From: Pseudomonadota bacterium
GTDB lineage: Bacteria > Myxococcota_A > Polyangia > Polyangiales > Polyangiaceae
DNA: 64,000 nucleotides
Direction: 5' to 3'
NCBI GenBank assembly: GCA_023428245.1
Contig: JAEYYX010000024.1
Coordinates: 1-64,000 of the forward strand
Each line of letters begins with the position of its first letter. Position 1 is the stretch's first letter. Below are positions 44,131 to 53,468 of the stretch, piece after piece. Below the pieces are notes generated by a model, which did not search any database, had not been told where the DNA came from, and saw nothing but the letters and a program-made list of their open reading frames with translations. Both the position numbers and the translations under genes were made by a program.

Positions 44131-46236
44131 TCAGTAAGCAACGCCGAGGAACAGACGGACGTTCTGGGCCGTCTGCAGACCTGGCATGGAAGCGCCGGTT
44201 GCGGTCGTCTCGTTCGAGAGGTACCCAAGGCCGCCCATCGGGAACAGCACGCCGTACTGAATCATGGCGAAGAACCCACCGAGCTTCGACGGATCGTCGT
44301 TCAAAGACCCGTCCTTCGCTTGATAATAGGCCGTCGCGTTCAGCTCGATGCCGAGGTCGGGCTGGTGACCCGGAGTCTGCATGAACTGAGATGCGCGAGT
44401 CCAGATGGCCTCTGCGCGTCCTCCGAGACGCATCCCGTTCGCTTCTCGGAAGAAGTCGTACTGCACCGTCGGCTTGATGTAATAACTGCCTTGAACGCGG
44501 CTGAGGATGTGCCGGTTGAGGATCATATCGACGCGGTACCCAGGATGGAACCGGAAGGTCGAGATGGTGTTGTCGCCGTTCTGCGGCTGCATCCCGTTCA
44601 AACCGGGCACGAGGCCGTCGACGTCGGCGTCGCCGCTCGCGTAGCCGATATTGAGCCCGATCTTGAGTCGATCCTCGATGAAGAGTTGGCTCGCTTCGGC
44701 CGCGAAACCCCACTGATTGACGCGCATGTTCGCGTCCGCCTGAGGTCCTGAGGTACTCGAGAGCACACTCACGCTCTGGTAAGTGCCCTGACGAGTCACC
44801 ACTTCCGTACCGAGACGGAACTTCTTGTACTTCACCTCGGCGTAGAGATCGGGCGTCCAGATATCCATGCCGCGCCGGACGTAGCCGCCAGCGCTCTCGC
44901 CTGGCTGACAGTCGAGGGCCGCAGCGCCGTTCGCACAAGTCGAAGACGGCCCCGAACGATCGTTGGCGATACGCTGGAAGGAATAGGTCAAATAGAGGCC
45001 ACCGCTGATGACGACACCGTCACGAGCGAGGATCCTCCGCTCGAGCTGAGGATCGACGCGGCGGAACAGCATCAGGTTCAGCGCTGAGGCGTCATCGAAC
45101 TGTGCCAGGTCGTAAGCGGGCTTCCCCTCTTGGACGAAGGCCCGGCTCGTCGCACCTTCGTAAGGGAAGTCCCAAGCGAGCGCGCCGTGGAGACCGATCG
45201 ACGGCAAACCGGTCGAGACCATGATGCGGTCCACCGTCGACTGATGATCACCGTCGATGTCGTCGCCAGCGTTGTGCAAGAGGCCGAGACCGAAGTGATC
45301 CGGCATACGACCGAAACGGACCTGGCCAACAGGAGTCTCATACTCGGCCCATGCGCGCTTCACGTGCACGCTGTCGGAGAGGCTGTTGACGCCAGAAACG
45401 GGCGCATCCTGCGTCCAGCTCTCGCCGCTGACGGGATAGTATCCGCTGCGCTGCCCGACAGCGTAGCCACCGATATCGGGATAATTCGAGTACCCCTGGG
45501 CCGTCGAGCCCATCACGAGGTTATCGAGAAAGTCGATCTGCGAACGGATGCGGAGGTTGTCCGAGATGATGATGGTGGGCTCGACGCGGAACCTCAGGTT
45601 GGCGCCTGCTTGGGCGGAGTTCGAACAACCGCGATTCGCGTCCGCGATGTCATTGCTCGATCCAGTTCCTGCTTCTTGAGGCGTGCAGGCCTCGGCGCCG
45701 TGGGTCGAGCCTGAGACATCCTGGTAATAGTCATCGAGCGGACGCGGCCACATCGCGCTTCCCGGAGGATCGATCCGACCGAGCGAGAACTGGCTGAAGA
45801 AGTCGGCACGCGTGCGGAAGTAGCCGTGCACCTCGAGAGCAGGCCGCGTATGCGTCCACCAGTCCTCCGCGAAGATGCGATCGGCGTCGATATCGCGCGA
45901 CGTGTCCGCCTGTTCTTCGCCGTAAGATGACTCGATCGGCACATCGACGGCGGGCGCGGCCGTCTTCTTGGCACGGCGCTTTTTCTTCGGCTCGGGCGCC
46001 GGCTCCTCGGCGGCGGGAGCTTGATCTTCAACCACAGGCGCGGCGTCTGTGGGGGCCGCTTCGACAGGAGCGGCAGGAGTCTCACCCGGAGGCGCCTCGG
46101 ATGGATTGCCTCCGGTCTCGGGAGTGGCTCCGGGGTCGGCATCTTGCGCCAACGCAGGAGAAGCCACGAAAAACGCTGCGACGAGCGCAGGAGCACTCGC
46201 TTTGGACAAGGCGGAAAGGGATCGTGTAGTTCTCAT
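44131..46236 (-). CDS. Large outer-membrane protein, myxobacterial type
   Basis: The 701-residue protein has a signal peptide (MRTTRSLSALSKASAPALV, cleavage after ALAQ), a Pro/Ala/Glu-rich linker with a KKKRRAKK cluster (about 30-110), and a long beta-rich region from about 120 to the end. That region has alternating aromatics (HGYFRTRADFFSQFSLG, LRIRSQIDFLDNLVMG, VRFGRMPDHFGLGLLHN), ending in LFLGVAY. This is an outer-membrane barrel layout. It may belong to the myxobacterial family catalogued as TIGR04551, from memory only. Transport or adhesion roles are unknown. ATG 46236 is chosen for the signal peptide; frame continues upstream to 46626 without conserved content. Confidence 0.75.
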   Translation of the reverse strand: MRTTRSLSALSKASAPALVAAFFVASPALAQDADPGATPETGGNPSEAPPGETPAAPVEAAPTDAAPVVEDQAPAAEEPAPEPKKKRRAKKTAAPAVDVPIESSYGEEQADTSRDIDADRIFAEDWWTHTRPALEVHGYFRTRADFFSQFSLGRIDPPGSAMWPRPLDDYYQDVSGSTHGAEACTPQEAGTGSSNDIADANRGCSNSAQAGANLRFRVEPTIIISDNLRIRSQIDFLDNLVMGSTAQGYSNYPDIGGYAVGQRSGYYPVSGESWTQDAPVSGVNSLSDSVHVKRAWAEYETPVGQVRFGRMPDHFGLGLLHNAGDDIDGDHQSTVDRIMVSTGLPSIGLHGALAWDFPYEGATSRAFVQEGKPAYDLAQFDDASALNLMLFRRVDPQLERRILARDGVVISGGLYLTYSFQRIANDRSGPSSTCANGAAALDCQPGESAGGYVRRGMDIWTPDLYAEVKYKKFRLGTEVVTRQGTYQSVSVLSSTSGPQADANMRVNQWGFAAEASQLFIEDRLKIGLNIGYASGDADVDGLVPGLNGMQPQNGDNTISTFRFHPGYRVDMILNRHILSRVQGSYYIKPTVQYDFFREANGMRLGGRAEAIWTRASQFMQTPGHQPDLGIELNATAYYQAKDGSLNDDPSKLGGFFAMIQYGVLFPMGGLGYLSNETTATGASMPGLQTAQNVRLFLGVAY

Positions 46237-46465
46237 GGGCCCAGAGGGTGCGGGCCACTCGCGCGCCGCCCGCGGTCTTTCGCACGCACCCCGGGGCCCG
46301 TCAATGCCCGGGAAATCCCGTGCCCGAGCGCGACAAAAGCCCGTTGCGAGGAGCTGCTCACAATGAGAGCCTTGACGAGCGTGGAGGGCCCACCCCCGCG
46401 AGGCGCGGGGTGTCCGCGCCATCATTCGGCCGCCCACGAACAACCCTATGCGCCAAAGTCTCCCC
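46237..46465. promoter_or_regulatory. Divergent promoter region of two envelope genes
   Basis: These 229 bp separate the divergent barrel gene and TSP3-repeat gene and should contain both promoters. Co-regulation is plausible, but no operator was recognised. Confidence 0.35.
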
Positions 46466-47905
46466 ATGAAGTCTGGCCGACTAAGCTCGAGAGCCGTCGC
46501 TCTCCTCCTCTCTCTCGTCGTTGCATCGCCCGCGCTCGCACAACAGTTCGAGTCCGAGGTCTCGGCGGAGCGCTTCGATCCCGCCCCCGGCACCAACAAT
46601 TTCCTCACCACGCGCGGCGCGCGCATGGATGGTAACTTGCGCTACACCGTGGGCCTTTATGGCGCCTACGGGAACGAATCGATCATCGTCAGGACACGCA
46701 CCGTCGATGCAGCGAACTCGGTCCGGTACGCGGTCGTCGAGAATATGCTCACCGGCAGCCTAGTCGGGAGCCTCGTCATCATTCCAGAGCTTCAGGTCGG
46801 TCTGAAAGTTCCAGTCACCTGGGTGAGCGGAGCCGGTGTACCGGGAGCCGTCGGCCAAGGCCCCCTGCGCGAGCCGATGAACACCGTCGGACTCGGGGAC
46901 ATCCAGCTCGAAGTCAAAGGACGGTTTTACGGCGACGCGAACTCGCCACTCGCGCTCGGTGCTTACGCCTTCGTCGGCGCCCCGACCGGAAATCTCACCG
47001 CTCCCGGAACATACATTGGCAACGCATCGGTAGCCGGAGGCGGCGCTGTCATCGTCGACTACAAGACAGGCCAGCTCGGCGTCGCCCTGAACCTCGGCGG
47101 CGTCTACCGCGAAGAGGCCCAAGTGGGCGTTACGATGCTCGGCGGCGAGGCGCGCTACAGCTTGGCCGCCTCTTTCGAGGCGACTCCGATCCTCAGGATT
47201 ATCGGCGACGTCTTCGGGAGCACAAACTTCTCCTCGGGACCCGCGACCTCCCTTGAAGGCGATCTCGGCATCCAGATCACGCCCATCAGCTCGAAGATCT
47301 CGATCACAGCTGGTGGCGGCGCCGGCATTCTGCGCGGCATCGGGACTCCCGCCGCCCGCGGTTTAATCGGCATCATCTACGACTCGAAGGTTCTCGACCG
47401 CGACGGCGACCACATCACCGACGATCGAGATGCTTGCCCGGACGATCCGGAGGATCTCGACGGATTCGAGGACGGAGACGGCTGTCCCGATATCGACAAC
47501 GACAGCGACGGCATTCCGGACAGCGCCGACAAGTGCCCAAACGCCCCCGAAGATCTGGACGGGTTCGAGGACAAAGACGGCTGCCCTGACCCAGACAATG
47601 ACGACGACGGCATCCCCGACGTCAACGACCATTGCCCGCTGGAGCCCGAGACGAAAAATGGCTTCGACGACGCCGACGGTTGCCCCGACGTCAAGGACAC
47701 AGACGGCGATGGCGTGCTCGATGATGAGGACAAATGCCCCGAAGAGCCCGAAGACACAGACGGCTTTGAGGACACAGACGGCTGTCCCGATCCCGACAAC
47801 GACGGCGACGGCATTCCGGACACGGAAGATGAGTGCAGCGAGCTCCCCGAAGACGGCAAGGGCAAAGGCGCCGAGAAGACGGACGGTTGCCCGATCGACG
47901 CGTGA
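46466..47905 (+). CDS. Barrel protein with thrombospondin type-3 repeats
   Basis: The 479-residue protein has a signal peptide (MKSGRLSSRAVALLLSLVV, cleavage near ALAQ), then a beta-barrel-like region (about 30-305, for example SLVGSLVIIPELQVGLKVP and GAGGGGI-like turns). A C-terminal calcium-binding region (about 310-475) has DxDxDGIxD and CPxxPEDxDGFEDxDGCPD repeats. Type-3 repeats bind Ca2+ and usually link a barrel to an OmpA-like peptidoglycan domain. Here the protein ends right after the repeats (DGCPIDA) with no OmpA domain. ATG 46448 is an alternative start. Confidence 0.85.
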   Translation: MKSGRLSSRAVALLLSLVVASPALAQQFESEVSAERFDPAPGTNNFLTTRGARMDGNLRYTVGLYGAYGNESIIVRTRTVDAANSVRYAVVENMLTGSLVGSLVIIPELQVGLKVPVTWVSGAGVPGAVGQGPLREPMNTVGLGDIQLEVKGRFYGDANSPLALGAYAFVGAPTGNLTAPGTYIGNASVAGGGAVIVDYKTGQLGVALNLGGVYREEAQVGVTMLGGEARYSLAASFEATPILRIIGDVFGSTNFSSGPATSLEGDLGIQITPISSKISITAGGGAGILRGIGTPAARGLIGIIYDSKVLDRDGDHITDDRDACPDDPEDLDGFEDGDGCPDIDNDSDGIPDSADKCPNAPEDLDGFEDKDGCPDPDNDDDGIPDVNDHCPLEPETKNGFDDADGCPDVKDTDGDGVLDDEDKCPEEPEDTDGFEDTDGCPDPDNDGDGIPDTEDECSELPEDGKGKGAEKTDGCPIDA

Positions 47906-47923
47906 GACGAGGGTGAGGTTCTC

Positions 47924-49084
47924 GTGACCGGGATCCAAAGAGGAGAGGCATCGAAAGACAGAGCCTCTCCTCTGCCCACGGTTCAGTTCGTCTCAAAGTC
48001 GATCGGGCCGCCTTTCCGGGACGGGACCAAGTGTTTCGTCCGCGATCTGACCAACCACCTCGAGACCGTACGCCCACTCGTGCTCGGCACCTCGGAGGAT
48101 TCTCCCGAACTCAAGGCCGAGCGGATCTCGCTCTACGAAGGAGGACGCCATTTCGCGCCTGGTTTGCGCGACAACATGACGGCGTTCCTGTGGCTTCTGA
48201 CCCGCTCGCGGGCCAATCTCTGGCACTTCGTGTTCGCTCCGAACCCTCGCTCGAGCCAAATGGCCCGCGCGCTCGGCTGGCTCAGGCATATCCCCACTGT
48301 CCAAACCGTGGCGTCTCCGCCGCGCAGCTTCGATCATCCCGCGCGTCTTCTGTTCGGCCATCGCGTCGTCACCCAGAGCCGCTGGACGCGCGATCGCTTC
48401 TTCGACGCATACCGCGCGCTCGGCCAGGAGCCGCCTCCGATCGAGGTCATCCCGCCGATCGCTCCGGCAGTCCCGATTCCTTCGCCCGAGGCCACTCTTC
48501 GCGTCCGGAGCGCTCTTGAGGTCAGCCCGGACGACGAACTCCTCGTCTACCCAGGGGACCTCGAGATGAGCCAAGGCGCAGACCGAGTCGCGCTCTTAGC
48601 AAGGGAGCTCGCGCAGCGAACGACGCTCAGACGACCGACCGTCGTCTTCGCCTATCGGAACAAGACCCCCCGCGCTGCTCTGCGCGCCCGAGAGCTTTCC
48701 GAGACCCTCGCGGGGACCGGTGCCCGATTTCTCCCCGAGACATCCGATATCCACGCGCTCCTCCGTACTGCCACGGCGATCCTGTTTCCTGTCGATGACC
48801 TCTACGGCAAGGTTGACATGCCGATCGTGCTGCTCGAAGCAATCCGCCTCGGCACCCCCATCGTCACGAGTGGGGAGGGCCCCCTCGGCGAGCTGACCCG
48901 CGCGCACCACCATCCCTTCGAAATCCCGACCTGGCTCGAGACGCTCGGCGCGATCCTGCGCGGTAAGGACCGCGAGCCTCCCCCCAGGGATCTCGGTCCC
49001 CACGAACCCGAAGCCGCGGCCCGCGCCTATGAAGCGCTCTACGAAGAGCTGCTCGCCCCGAGGAAAAAGGGCCAGTCCGGCTGA
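47924..49084 (+). CDS. Glycosyltransferase (GT4-like)
   Basis: The 386-residue cytoplasmic protein has a GT-B fold. The N-terminal block VQFVSKSIGPPFRDGTKCFV resembles acceptor-side glycine-rich loops. The C-terminal block is LLVYPGDLEMSQGADRVALL plus SDIHALLRTATAILFPVDDL and MPIVLLEAIRLGTPIVTSGEGPL, the typical nucleotide-sugar E-x-x-x-x-G-x-P region. It starts at GTG 47924. It follows the TSP3 gene by 18 bp and precedes alaS by 62 bp. The sugar and acceptor are unknown. Confidence 0.8.
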   Translation: MTGIQRGEASKDRASPLPTVQFVSKSIGPPFRDGTKCFVRDLTNHLETVRPLVLGTSEDSPELKAERISLYEGGRHFAPGLRDNMTAFLWLLTRSRANLWHFVFAPNPRSSQMARALGWLRHIPTVQTVASPPRSFDHPARLLFGHRVVTQSRWTRDRFFDAYRALGQEPPPIEVIPPIAPAVPIPSPEATLRVRSALEVSPDDELLVYPGDLEMSQGADRVALLARELAQRTTLRRPTVVFAYRNKTPRAALRARELSETLAGTGARFLPETSDIHALLRTATAILFPVDDLYGKVDMPIVLLEAIRLGTPIVTSGEGPLGELTRAHHHPFEIPTWLETLGAILRGKDREPPPRDLGPHEPEAAARAYEALYEELLAPRKKGQSG

Positions 49085-49146
49085 TTTTTCGTGCTCCGAG
49101 CGGGCCACGCTCGCGCCGAACCTGTGCTAAGCGAGGGTCCCGCTCC

Positions 49147-51819
49147 ATGGCGAAGACCACCTCCGAAATCCGTAGCGCCTTCCTCGAATTCTTCGCCCGA
49201 AATGGGCATGAGATCGTTCCGAGCGCGTCCCTCATTCCCCAAAACGATCCTACGTTGCTCTTCAACAACGCGGGCATGGTGCAGTTCAAGGACGTCTTCA
49301 CCGGACAACAAACTCGTCCCTACAAGCGCGCCGCCTCGAGCCAGAAGTGCATCCGCATCAGCGGGAAACACAATGACCTGGAAGAAGTCGGCCCTTCGCC
49401 GCGGCACCAGACCTTCTTTGAGATGCTCGGGAACTTCTCCTTCGGCGACTACTTCAAGGAAGAAGCGATCGTCCTTGCCTGGGAATTTCTGACGAAAGAT
49501 CTCGACCTGCCGAAGGAGCGCCTCGCATTCACGTACTTCCGCGGTGAAGAGGGTATCGAGCCCGACTATGAGGCGCGCGATCTCTGGAAGAAGGTCACCG
49601 GCTTCGGCGACGACCGCATCCATGGGCTCGGCATGGCAGACAACTTCTGGTCCATGGGTGACACCGGTCCGTGTGGTCCGTGCAGTGAGATCTACTTCTT
49701 CCGCGGGGACAACCCGAGCGCTCAGCCTTTCTCCGACGAGCAAGCGCCCGACGGGAGCGGCTGGATGGAGATTTGGAACCTCGTCTTCATGCAGTTCGAG
49801 CGTTCACTCGTGGACGGTAAGGGAGTCCTCGCGCCTCTGCCGCGCCCGAGCATCGACACCGGCGCCGGCCTGGAGCGTCTGGCAAGCGTCGTACAGGGGG
49901 CGAACTCGAATTACGGCGTCGACCTCCTCCGGGGGCTCGTGGAGCTGACGGCAGAGATCGCAAAGAAGCCGTACGGCGCCTCGATGTCGCCGGACGACGT
50001 GAGCATGCGCGTCATCGCCGACCACGCGCGCACCACGGCCTTCTTGATCGCGGAAGGGATCCTCCCCGAGAAAACCGGACGCGAGTACGTACTCCGCCGG
50101 GTCATGCGCCGCGCCATTCGCCACGGGCATCGCCTCGGCATCCGCGAACCCTTCTTGCACCTGGTCGCAGACCGAGTGGTTGATACGATGGGCGACCACT
50201 ACCCGGAGCTCCGCGAGCGCTCTGAGCTGATTCGGAGCGTCGCCGAAGGCGAGGAGGTCCGCTTCCGCCAGACGATCGAACGCGGGCTCGGGCTCTTGGA
50301 TGAGAAGTTTGAGAGCATGGGCCGCGAGGGCAAGACCGAGCTCGACGGTCGCTCCGCCTTCATGCTCTTTGACACCTATGGATTCCCTGTCGACCTCACC
50401 GCAGTCGTATGCCGCGAGCGCGGGCTCACCGTCGACATGGTGGGCTACGACGAAGCGCTCAAAGAAGCGCGGGATCGCTCGAAGTTCGACGGGCCAGGAG
50501 ACGCCGTCCAAGGGGTCTACCGCGAAGCCCTTGCCCTCGTTCCCGGCGAAAATGTGACCTTCACAGGCTACGATCGCGACGCCGATCAATCGTGCATCGT
50601 GGCGCTGATCGTCGACGGAAAGCTCGTCGATGTCGCTGAACCCGGTAGCGCCGTTGAGGTCGTCACCGAGCGCACCCCCTTCTACGGCGCAGGCGGCGGC
50701 CAAATCGGCGACCAAGGAGAAATCCGCGTGGGAGAGGCACGCGTCGCGGTCGATGATACCGAAAAGCCCCTCGCTGGCCTCGTGGTCCATCAGGGCAAGC
50801 TGGAGGGCGGCTCGCTCCGCGTAGGCGACGAGGCAAAGCTCACGATCGATCGCGAGCGCCGCGAGGCTACCCGCCGGAATCACTCCGCGACCCACCTCGT
50901 CCACTACGCCCTCCGCAAGGTGCTCGGCGGCCACGCTCAGCAGAAGGGCTCCTTGGTCGGTCCAGATCGGCTCCGCTTCGACTTCACGCACAATAGTCCG
51001 CTCGAACCCAGTGAGGTCAAAGAGCTCGAGCAGATCGTGAACCGAATCATCCTCGAAAATCACCCCATCCGCACCGAAGTGCTCGGCATGGCTGAGGCCA
51101 AGACGCGCGGAGCCATGATGATCTTCGAGGAGAAGTATGGCGACACAGTCCGACTTCTCACGATGGGGCCTTCTGTCGAACTCTGCGGCGGAACGCACGC
51201 CCGCGAGACGGGAGAGCTTGGCCTCTTCAAGATCACGAGCGAACAAGGCGTCGCTGCTGGTGTGCGTCGCCTCTTCGCGACGACCGGCCTCGGCTCCCTC
51301 GCCTACGTGCACGACTATGAGGCGAAACTCCGCGGCGCCTTCGAACTCACGAAGGCGACTCCGGACACGCTCACCGAGAAGATCGAGAAGCTCCTCGAGC
51401 GCCAAAAAAAGCTGGAACAGGAGGTTCAGGCCCTCGAGAAGAAGCTGATCACTGGCGGCGGCGGCGGTATCGATGCCCTGCTTTCCCAGGCGCGCGAGAT
51501 CGGGGGCGTGAAGGTGCTCGGGGTACGCGTCGAAGTCACGAATCGAGAGGCGCTCCGAGAGCTTGCTGAACAGCTCCGCGACAAACTCGGCGACGCCATC
51601 GTGCTTGTCGGAGCACCGGACGGCGACAAAGCCTCTCTCGTGCTCATGGTCTCTAAGTCCATCACCGACCGCTACCGGGCCGGCGACCTGATCAAGACTG
51701 TCGCCTCACACGTAGGGGGCAACGGCGGTGGTCGCCCCGACATGGCCCAAGCTGGCGGACCGAACGTCGCGGGTCTCGGCGACGCGCTCGAAGCGATTTA
51801 CGGGGTCGTACAGGCCTAA
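49147..51819 (+). CDS. alaS: Alanine-tRNA ligase
   Basis: AlaRS charges tRNA-Ala and hydrolyses mischarged Ser/Gly. The 890-residue protein has all domains. These are the aminoacylation core (FLEFFARNGHEIVPSASLIP, then FEMLGNFSFGDYFK), the anticodon-recognition helices, and the editing domain with zinc ligands H-x3-H in NHSATHLVH and C-x3-H in CGGTH (the family motifs HxxxH and CxxxH). A coiled coil (about 738-770) and the C-terminal DHHA1 domain rich in Gly (VGGNGGGRPDMAQAGG) follow. ATG 49147 gives the standard start MAKTTSEIRSAFLEFF. Confidence 0.97.
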   Translation: MAKTTSEIRSAFLEFFARNGHEIVPSASLIPQNDPTLLFNNAGMVQFKDVFTGQQTRPYKRAASSQKCIRISGKHNDLEEVGPSPRHQTFFEMLGNFSFGDYFKEEAIVLAWEFLTKDLDLPKERLAFTYFRGEEGIEPDYEARDLWKKVTGFGDDRIHGLGMADNFWSMGDTGPCGPCSEIYFFRGDNPSAQPFSDEQAPDGSGWMEIWNLVFMQFERSLVDGKGVLAPLPRPSIDTGAGLERLASVVQGANSNYGVDLLRGLVELTAEIAKKPYGASMSPDDVSMRVIADHARTTAFLIAEGILPEKTGREYVLRRVMRRAIRHGHRLGIREPFLHLVADRVVDTMGDHYPELRERSELIRSVAEGEEVRFRQTIERGLGLLDEKFESMGREGKTELDGRSAFMLFDTYGFPVDLTAVVCRERGLTVDMVGYDEALKEARDRSKFDGPGDAVQGVYREALALVPGENVTFTGYDRDADQSCIVALIVDGKLVDVAEPGSAVEVVTERTPFYGAGGGQIGDQGEIRVGEARVAVDDTEKPLAGLVVHQGKLEGGSLRVGDEAKLTIDRERREATRRNHSATHLVHYALRKVLGGHAQQKGSLVGPDRLRFDFTHNSPLEPSEVKELEQIVNRIILENHPIRTEVLGMAEAKTRGAMMIFEEKYGDTVRLLTMGPSVELCGGTHARETGELGLFKITSEQGVAAGVRRLFATTGLGSLAYVHDYEAKLRGAFELTKATPDTLTEKIEKLLERQKKLEQEVQALEKKLITGGGGGIDALLSQAREIGGVKVLGVRVEVTNREALRELAEQLRDKLGDAIVLVGAPDGDKASLVLMVSKSITDRYRAGDLIKTVASHVGGNGGGRPDMAQAGGPNVAGLGDALEAIYGVVQA

Positions 51820-51832
51820 AGGAGAGCCCCTC

Positions 51833-52612
51833 GTGACGACGATTGAGGTCACCCGCCGCATCGAGGTCTCAGCACCAGCCCTTTGGAGCTACCTCTCGAC
51901 GGCGAGCGGCCTCAGCACCTGGCACGCGGACGTCGTCACCGGCAGCCTGCGCGAGGGTCTCTTCATCGCGAAGTATCCGACGCTCGGCGCCGAGCTCCCC
52001 CTGAAGGTCGAGAGCCAAGCGCCGGGCCGCATGGTCCTCTTACGCGCCGGGCAGAGCCAGGTGAGCCTCTCCCTCGAGTCGACAGATCCGGCGACCTCGC
52101 TCGTGCGCATCAGTCACGCAGGCCTCGAGCCGACCGACGATCTTGGCGGCTTCCGCTCCTCCTGGGCGCTGGCGCTCGCCCTCCTCGATCTCGCGGCCAC
52201 GGCTCACGCAGGCCAATCGCGGAGCGTCTTGTGGTTCTTCGAGCGCGTACCCGTCCCCGCCGCTCTCGCCCATTACTACTTCTCGACCCGCCAAGGTCTC
52301 GCGGCATGGCTCGGTGAAGCCGCTGCCGATATCGGCCCCGCTGGCAGCCAGGTGAAGATCCGTCTATCCCCCGAATTGACCCTGACCGGCGAGGTTCTCT
52401 GCCACGAACCGGGTCGCGATCTCTGTTTCTCTTGGCGCGAGCTCGATAGTGCCGCGCTCACATTCCGCACACTGCCCGCTGGCGCGAGCGAGCGCCAAAT
52501 CGCAATCTCCTATTCGAGCTTCTCGAAAGCTTATCACGAACGACCTCGCCCTGAGCTTGCGGCCGCCATGAAGCGCCTCAGCGAGCGCCTCCGTAGCGTG
52601 GGAAGAAGCTAA
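51833..52612 (+). CDS. SRPBCC (START-like) protein, probable tandem domain
   Basis: The 259-residue cytoplasmic protein opens with VTRRIEVSAPALWSYL, the standard start of a polyketide cyclase/START-like domain, and has a probable second copy from about 142 (PAALAHYYFSTRQGLAAWLG), resembling AHSA1-type chaperone-like domains. The start is GTG 51833, preceded by a clear GGAGAG site nine bases upstream; frame continues into alaS but is not conserved there. It lies 13 bp after alaS and is probably co-transcribed. The bound ligand is unknown. Confidence 0.78.
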   Translation: MTTIEVTRRIEVSAPALWSYLSTASGLSTWHADVVTGSLREGLFIAKYPTLGAELPLKVESQAPGRMVLLRAGQSQVSLSLESTDPATSLVRISHAGLEPTDDLGGFRSSWALALALLDLAATAHAGQSRSVLWFFERVPVPAALAHYYFSTRQGLAAWLGEAAADIGPAGSQVKIRLSPELTLTGEVLCHEPGRDLCFSWRELDSAALTFRTLPAGASERQIAISYSSFSKAYHERPRPELAAAMKRLSERLRSVGRS

Positions 52613-53468
52613 GAGCTTCGAGGAAGGCTCGAAGGCCCGCTGGGTTCGACGTTGTCCCTGGTCCGGGGATGCGCCTTCCTATGACCCGCTGCCCGGTTTG
52701 TGATGGTTCGCGTGTTCCATCACCTCCGCCTTGAGCTCGGCCGAGCCTTCGCCCGAGCCCGGGGAGCGCCCGCTGTCGCTCGCTCTCTCCACCGAGATCG
52801 CTCCGACAGTCGCACTGTGCACCGCCATCCACGGAGCGCGCCGCCATCCACGGAGCGCACCGCCATCCACGGAGCGCACCGCCATCCGCACTGTGCACCG
52901 CCCTCCACGGAGCGCGCCGCCATCCACGGAGCGCACCGCCATCCGCACTGTGCACCGCCATCCGCACTGTGCACCGCCATCCGCACTGTGCACCGCCCTC
53001 CACGGAGCGCACCGTCATCCGCGGAGGGCGCCGGACCGCGTCTGGGCGCCCGAGAGCCCGCGCCCCCCAAGCGACCCAAAGGCCCTTTTTGATCCGGCCC
53101 ACGGTCCAGGACTCGTTGCTTGGAAGACGGGCCGAAGATCGAGGTTCGAAAACCCTCCTCATCCTACACCGGGCGGGCGCTCCCGTTGACCCTTCGGCCA
53201 AGGTTCTTTTCCGCGGTTTGCGCATCATCCATTGCTTCTTGGACTGTTGACCATTGGTCCGAACATTTCGTGAGCATTCGATGTGCACGAACCTCCTTGG
53301 TGGAGCTTGACTGATCGCTATAGAGTGGAATGTGAGTTGGTTCGCAAATTTGACCCATCTTCCAGTGCAGTTTGTTGATTAAGAGTATCTCGCAAGAGCC
53401 GTTATCCCTGAAAGGGAAGACTTGAAGTTCAGGCTGTGAGGAGCTCGGCCTGAACGAACGGAAATCCA
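52613..53468. other. 856-bp intergenic region holding the 19-bp repeat array
   Basis: No conserved gene is evident. A short inverted repeat follows the SRPBCC stop (CTTCGAG, loop, CTCGAAG near 52616-52634), the 19-bp array occupies the centre, and about 440 bp of unrecognised sequence leads to the TPR gene. Frames on both strands remain open through the array because the units are GC-rich and lack stops, but the translations have no conserved features. Confidence 0.5.
52811..53029. repeat. Tandem array of 19-bp units in two flavours
   Basis: After a half unit at 52811-52820 there are 11 head-to-tail 19-bp units (52821-53029). Type A reads ACCGCCATCCACGGAGCGC and type B ACCGCCATCCGCACTGTGC. 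The order is A A A B A A B B B A, and a last divergent unit. Type B contains the palindrome GCAC-T-GTGC; type A carries GGAGCGC. Small substitutions (A to G or C at fixed positions) also recur. The units are not a multiple of three and have no spacers, so this is a minisatellite or binding-site array, not a CRISPR. Confidence 0.92.

Noticed and set aside
52811..53029. CRISPR array
   Set aside because: Units are 19 bp and directly abut; there are no unique spacers and no cas genes nearby.
53141..53157. GAGGTTCGAAAACCCTC, resembling a tRNA T-arm
   Set aside because: The stem and loop sizes do not fit a T-arm and no acceptor, D or anticodon arm could be found around it.
52731..53189. Open frames on both strands through the 19-bp array that could encode repetitive His/Arg/Pro- or Gly/Arg/Trp-rich peptides
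   Set aside because: The 19-bp period shifts frame each unit, no conserved start context exists, and open frames are expected from stop-poor GC-rich repeats.
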